A stretch of DNA of 8,472 nucleotides. It comes from an uncultured Collinsella sp. (GTDB lineage: Bacteria > Actinomycetota > Coriobacteriia > Coriobacteriales > Coriobacteriaceae). Every line of letters begins with the position of its first letter. Position 1 is the stretch's first letter. This document shows positions 5,403-8,472 of this stretch, one piece after another. The notes under the pieces are model-generated. The model searched no databases and was not told the origin of the DNA. It saw only the letters and a program-made list of their open reading frames with translations. Position numbers and translations under genes: made by a program. Location: positions 1 through 8,472 of the forward strand of contig USNX01000041.1 of NCBI GenBank assembly GCA_900556205.1, written 5' to 3'.

Positions 5403-6473
5403 CTACACCGGGCACGCCACTGTGGGCAAGCCTCGTCGCTCGTCAAAGCCAAAGACGATATTGGCGCACTGGACCGCTTGGCCCGCAGCGCCCTTGCACA
5501 GATTGTCGATGGCGCCCGTCGCCACCAGCACGCCCGCGCGCTTGTTGAGCGCGAGGCCAATCTGGGCGGCGTTGGTGCCGACAACCGAAGCCGTCTTGGG
5601 CTGCTGGCCGGTATCGAGCACGCGCACAAAGGTGCGACCGGCATAGAACTGCTTGTAATAGTCGACAACGTCCTCAAGAGCCAAGGAGTCGATGGCCTGC
5701 GGCGCGAGCGGCATCGTCACCGTGGAGAGCAGACCACGCTTGAGCGGTGCCAGGTGCGGGGTAAAGACGACGCGATCGGTCAGGCCAAGGATTTGCTCAA
5801 TCTCGGGCGTGTGGCGATGCTTACCCACGCCGTAGGCCTCCAAGTTCTCGTCGGCGCTGCAAAAATGCGTACGAGCGTTGCAGGACTTGCCGGCACCCGT
5901 CACACCGCTGATGGCATCGACAATCACGGGACCGTTCTCGGCCACCCAACCCGCACGCACGGCAGGAGCGGCAGCAAGGCTCGTTGCGGTGGGATAGCAG
6001 CCGGCGCAGGCGACCAGCACGGGTTTGCCGTCGGCATGATCGGATGCAGCGGTCTCCAAATCCTGGGAGAACAGCTCGGGCAGACCGAAGGCGCGGGTCT
6101 TGAGCAACTCGGGGCTCGTGTGCTCGGCGGCATACCAGGCCTCAAAGGTGGCCGGATCGCTCAGGCGATAGTCGGCCGAGAGGTCAATGCAGGAGACTCC
6201 CGCGGCAAGCAGGGCGGGCACCTGAGCCATGGCAGCCGTGTGCGGCACGGCCAAAAATACCGCGTCACAGTTCTTGAGCTCGGGGGCATCATGCGTCGTG
6301 AAGACAAGATCGCTTACGCCGGTGAAGCTCGGGTACACCGCAGACAACGGCTGGCCGGCATCGGCGTTGGACGTAATGGCGACAAGTTCAAACTCGGGAT
6401 GACCGAGCACGAGGCGAATGAGCTCGGCTCCGGCATATCCAGCCGCGCCGACGATTCCAACCTTCAAAGACAT
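5403..6473 (-). CDS. argC: N-acetyl-gamma-glutamyl-phosphate reductase
   Basis: Uses NADPH to reduce acetylglutamyl phosphate to the semialdehyde. 356 residues. The Rossmann fold opens with VGIVGAAGYAGAEL (5-18). AVPHTAA lies at 75-81 and DLSADYR at 97-103. The catalytic Cys159 lies in ACAGCYPTA (155-163). SGVTGAGK is at 189-196 and HRHTPEIEQ at 219-227, holding the active-site His. Most ArgC proteins have Asn-Pro-Gly-Cys before the Tyr; here it is Cys-Ala-Gly-Cys, which breaks the published signature at the Pro. The rest is intact, so an active enzyme is expected. It is the first gene of argCJBD. AAGGAGT sits 5 nt before the ATG, with its AAGGA in the loop of a 5-bp hairpin. Confidence 0.96.
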   Translation of the reverse strand: MSLKVGIVGAAGYAGAELIRLVLGHPEFELVAITSNADAGQPLSAVYPSFTGVSDLVFTTHDAPELKNCDAVFLAVPHTAAMAQVPALLAAGVSCIDLSADYRLSDPATFEAWYAAEHTSPELLKTRAFGLPELFSQDLETAASDHADGKPVLVACAGCYPTATSLAAAPAVRAGWVAENGPVIVDAISGVTGAGKSCNARTHFCSADENLEAYGVGKHRHTPEIEQILGLTDRVVFTPHLAPLKRGLLSTVTMPLAPQAIDSLALEDVVDYYKQFYAGRTFVRVLDTGQQPKTASVVGTNAAQIGLALNKRAGVLVATGAIDNLCKGAAGQAVQCANIVFGFDERRGLPTVACPV

Positions 6474-6475
6474 AT

Positions 6476-6490
6476 CAGACTCCTTGTCTG
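6476..6490 (-). promoter_or_regulatory. argC: argC ribosome binding site in a hairpin loop
   Basis: On the minus strand CAGAC AAGGA GTCTG forms a perfect 5-bp stem with the Shine-Dalgarno core as its 5-nt loop, starting 3 nt from the argC ATG. The loop would present the site, while protein binding to the stem could hide it. Chance cannot be excluded for a stem this short. Confidence 0.5.
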
Positions 6491-6542
6491 CGATTTATGC
6501 ACCGATGCGCATTTCGCAGCTGTCGTTATGAAGTGGGTTGAA

Positions 6543-6551
6543 ACTTTAGCA
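6543..6551 (-). promoter_or_regulatory. argC: Candidate argC promoter (extended -10)
   Basis: On the minus strand TGCTAAAGT is a TGn-extended -10 (TAAAGT, 4 of 6 match) about 70 nt before the argC ATG. No good -35 accompanies it. The alternative pair TTGGTG / CATAAC a little nearer the gene has a long 19-nt spacer. The interval 6491-6639 must hold the operon promoter, but I cannot place it firmly. Confidence 0.3.
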
Positions 6552-6558
6552 CCAAAAG

Positions 6559-6596
6559 ATGCATTAACACGTAAATGGTTTACATATTCATGCATT
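6559..6596. promoter_or_regulatory. Candidate arginine-repressor (ArgR) operator region
   Basis: An AT-rich island in high-GC DNA just upstream of the candidate -10. ATGCATT occurs twice (6559-6565 and 6590-6596), 31 bp apart, about three helical turns. On the minus strand CATGAATA (complement of 6585-6592) matches the first half of the Bacillus ARG box; the full 18-mer at 6575-6592 agrees at about 12 of 18 positions by eye. Placement before argC is where ArgR normally binds. The binding preference of ArgR in this lineage is not known to me. Confidence 0.4.
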
Positions 6597-6639
6597 GAAA
6601 CATTCCCGACACATTCGCTTGAAGGAATTGACAAATGGA

Positions 6640-6693
6640 GCGGGCCCCGTATTGACCGGCACTCCTTACGGTGCCGGGCAACACGGGGCCCGC
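6640..6693. terminator. Nested two-stem hairpin downstream of the split-barrel genes
   Basis: The outer stem GCGGGCCCCGT / ACGGGGCCCGC (6640-6650 with 6683-6693) is 11 perfect pairs. The inner stem CCGGCAC / GTGCCGG (6656-6662 with 6671-6677) is 7 pairs around TCCTTACG. The two are separated by symmetric 5-nt internal loops ATTGA and GCAAC. It begins about 38 nt after the stop at 6731 and separates that gene from the argC leader, so it probably ends the upstream transcript. No strong U tract follows (TCCATTTGTC), so it may block 3' exonucleases rather than act as a classical terminator. Confidence 0.6.
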
Positions 6694-6730
6694 CCATGCG
6701 AAAACTAAGTTGTTAGGATGAGCCAGCTGG

Positions 6731-7141
6731 CTAGAGCTCGACCGGCACCCATTCGTCGTGATTGCAGATAAAAGCCTCGGGATCCTCGACGCTAAAGAAG
6801 ACGAGCGTGGGGTCGTTAGGCCCCTCATAGTGCTCGCCCAGGCGCTCAAGATGCTTCCAACCGGCCTCGCGCATTTCGTCTAAAGCCCGGTCATCCAAGC
6901 CGGCACGCCCGCGCAAGATGAGCCAGCCATGGCCCGGCCACCAACTCGTGGCCTCAAAGCGCTGGTTTTGCAGCAGCTCTTGCCACACATCTTTGGTGCG
7001 CGCTGTTACAAACCACAGCTTGCCATCCTGGATCTGCGCAAACGAAAACGGACGCACATGAGGCTGTCCGTCAACGCTCGTCGCCAAATACCATGCCGGC
7101 ACCGACGTCAGATACTCCAACACCGTATTCAATCCGTCCAC
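6731..7141 (-). CDS. Pyridoxamine 5'-phosphate oxidase family (FMN-binding split barrel) protein, copy A
   Basis: 136 residues, a compact single-domain split barrel that usually dimerises and binds FMN or a related flavin; substrate unknown. VPAWYLATSVDGQPHVRPFSF (14 on) is the first strand pair with the Arg-Pro-Phe common in this family. DGKLWFVTARTKDVW (39-53) forms the next strands and flavin-phosphate loop. FFSVEDPEAF near 114-123 is the last strand pair. There is no signal peptide or membrane segment. The start is GTG, supported by AGGAGG 4 nt upstream. It follows its paralogue after 44 bp and ends with the same GAGCTCTAG, evidence of tandem duplication. Members are often named pyridoxamine oxidase without proof. 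True PdxH proteins are longer, about 200 residues, so vitamin B6 synthesis is not supported. Confidence 0.8.
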   Translation of the reverse strand: MDGLNTVLEYLTSVPAWYLATSVDGQPHVRPFSFAQIQDGKLWFVTARTKDVWQELLQNQRFEATSWWPGHGWLILRGRAGLDDRALDEMREAGWKHLERLGEHYEGPNDPTLVFFSVEDPEAFICNHDEWVPVEL

Positions 7142-7185
7142 GTTTCCTCCTGTACTAGCTAGTTTGGGAGCCCGGTTTGTGCGAG

Positions 7186-7632
7186 CTAGAGCTCCAGGCG
7201 CTCCTCGCTGCCGTCGATATCACAGAAGCGCGCGGCAATGTTGCGGACCGAAAAGAAAGCAAGGCGGCCGTCGTTGGCACTCTCGTGTTCCTCGCCAATG
7301 CCCACCATGTGCTTAAAACCCGCTTGACGCACCTTGTCGCTCGCAACTGCGTCGTCCTCAAGTGCGGCTTCGCCGGTCAATACGATCCAACATTCCCCCG
7401 GCTTCCAGCCCGAGAGCTCAAACTTGGGATTCGCGCTCAGCTCCGCCCACACATCTTTGTCGCGCGACGTACAAAACCACAGTTTACCGTCATCGACCAT
7501 GGCAAACGAAAACGGTCTCACGCGAGGCTGATGCCCGTCGGCTACATCGGTCGTGGCCAGATACCACGCCGGAATGCGCCTGAGATACGAACAGGCGAGC
7601 TCAAGCTGAGCCGTGCGGTCGTTGTCGGTCAT
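7186..7632 (-). CDS. Pyridoxamine 5'-phosphate oxidase family (FMN-binding split barrel) protein, copy B
   Basis: 148 residues, roughly 40-45% identical by eye to copy A along its length. Shared blocks are IPAWYLAT (20-27), VRPFSF, DGKLWF.T.R.KDVW and FFSV near the end. Copy B has a slightly longer N terminus and a 3-residue insertion after WYLATT. The core again fits flavin binding without a recognisable substrate. The ATG follows AAAGGGG by about 6 nt. It starts only 30 bp after the ecfT stop and probably shares its transcript, with copy A next. A flavin-dependent reductase role linked to what the transporter imports is possible but is inference from position only. Confidence 0.8.
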   Translation of the reverse strand: MTDNDRTAQLELACSYLRRIPAWYLATTDVADGHQPRVRPFSFAMVDDGKLWFCTSRDKDVWAELSANPKFELSGWKPGECWIVLTGEAALEDDAVASDKVRQAGFKHMVGIGEEHESANDGRLAFFSVRNIAARFCDIDGSEERLEL

Positions 7633-7662
7633 AGGGACCCCTTTCTTGCGCTCGAATCGCGC

Positions 7663-8463
7663 CTAAACAAGTTGAAGGTTGATGACGATGACACACGCGA
7701 GCAGCAGCGCTGTCACCACCGCAGCCAGCGCATCCCCGCGGCGAAATGCAAGCGCATGCAGGCGCGTGCGGCCCTGCTCGCCATGATAGCAGCGTGCATC
7801 CATGGCAGCAGACAGCGTCTCGGCATGGCGGAACACGCCCGTGAACAGCGGAATCGCCACACTGCCGAGCATACGCACGCCGCCGAGCGGGCCTCCCGTC
7901 ACGCGCGCACCGCGGCTCGCCTGCGCATCGGCCGTCTGTTTCATCTCAGTGGCAAACTGCGGCATAAAGCGCAGCGCGATACCCATGATCATGCCGAGCT
8001 CGTGCGCAGGAAGTCCCACACGCGCAAACGGTGCGAGCAGGCGCTCAAAGCCCGCGGTGAGGTCGAGCGTCGGCGTGGTGAGCGTGATAGCGCTCATACC
8101 GGCCATCATCAAGGTCAGGCGGCACGCCATAAAGGCGGCGGAATGCAGCGAGCCCTCGCTTATCTGCAAAAAGCCGAGCTGCCACAGGATGCGCCCGCTC
8201 TGGTCGGAAAACAGGTTGAGCACTGCGACCACCACGACAATCGCCAGCAATGGTGCCATCGATGATAGGACCCGGCGCAACGGCACCCGGGACACGGTAT
8301 AGATCAGGACAACGAAAATTGCGACCGGGGCCAGTCCGCGGAAGCTGCTGACTGTGAGCGTCGTGATCAGAAACACAAAGCCCAAGAGCAACTTAGTTCG
8401 CGGGTCCAGGCGGTGGAACGCACTATCGCCGGGATAGTAGCTGCCAAACGAAAACGCCTCCAT
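7663..8463 (-). CDS. ecfT: Energy-coupling factor transporter transmembrane protein EcfT
   Basis: Membrane T component that couples two ECF ATPases to a substrate-binding S component for uptake of vitamins or metal ions. 266 residues. FGSYYPGDSAFHRLDPRTK (6-24) is the typical N-terminal signature. Hydrophobic segments lie near 25-40, 43-58, 69-86, 107-130, 154-170 and 243-264. Two coupling motifs, ASRGA (182-186) and AMDARCYHG (220-228), contain the Arg residues that contact the ATPases; the second has Cys where Gly is common, which also occurs in the family. The start falls 9 bp from the window edge, so its ribosome site cannot be judged and a slightly earlier start is possible. An ecfA gene probably lies just upstream. 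The substrate cannot be told from EcfT. Confidence 0.92.
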   Translation of the reverse strand: MEAFSFGSYYPGDSAFHRLDPRTKLLLGFVFLITTLTVSSFRGLAPVAIFVVLIYTVSRVPLRRVLSSMAPLLAIVVVVAVLNLFSDQSGRILWQLGFLQISEGSLHSAAFMACRLTLMMAGMSAITLTTPTLDLTAGFERLLAPFARVGLPAHELGMIMGIALRFMPQFATEMKQTADAQASRGARVTGGPLGGVRMLGSVAIPLFTGVFRHAETLSAAMDARCYHGEQGRTRLHALAFRRGDALAAVVTALLLACVIVINLQLV

Positions 8464-8472
8464 CAGCAGCCC

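Noticed and set aside
5400..6716. 438-codon open frame on the plus strand opposite argC
   Set aside because: It lies antisense to a clear argC and is open because of GC-rich third positions. Its His- and Arg-rich translation resembles no family.
7177..8265. 362-codon plus-strand frame opposite ecfT and a split-barrel gene
   Set aside because: Shadow of two well-supported minus-strand genes, with low-complexity Arg/His-rich translation.

Overview
The window looks like chromosomal DNA of a high-GC Actinomycetota of the class Coriobacteriia, most likely Collinsella or a close relative. This is an inference from codon usage, protein style and the mix of intergenic repeats; no search was run. Apart from one tRNA, every gene lies on the minus strand, so the genes read from right to left.

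Layout from right to left along transcription. First comes ecfT (8463 to 7663), the membrane T component of an energy-coupling-factor vitamin or metal transporter. Its ATPase partners are probably just outside the right edge. Two tandem, clearly paralogous FMN-binding split-barrel proteins of the pyridoxamine-phosphate-oxidase type follow (7632-7186 and 7141-6731). This group ends at a nested two-stem hairpin (6640-6693). A roughly 165-bp leader with candidate arginine-repressor half-sites then precedes the arginine cluster argC-argJ-argB-argD (6473 to 1585). These four genes encode the acetylated steps from glutamate to ornithine. ArgJ can recycle the acetyl group, and ArgB has the N-terminal helix of arginine-inhibited acetylglutamate kinases. 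argF, argG, argH, argR and argA are not in the window. The operon ends at a second nested hairpin (1502-1561).

The left part holds a gene-free stretch (972-1584) that is dense in structure: a 217-bp MITE-like element with perfect 27-bp terminal inverted repeats, and a tandem array built from the tRNA-Val 3' end, two different terminators, a repeated T-arm-like motif and three GCGAAGC mini-hairpins. A plus-strand tRNA-Val(UAC) gene (896-971) with an extended -10 promoter comes next. Divergent from it is asnB, glutamine-dependent asparagine synthetase, which runs off the left edge (708 to 1).

The genes are ordinary metabolism. The unusual material is intergenic: the repeat stack next to tRNA-Val and the two related-looking nested hairpins at transcription-unit ends. 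I see no new multi-gene system here.
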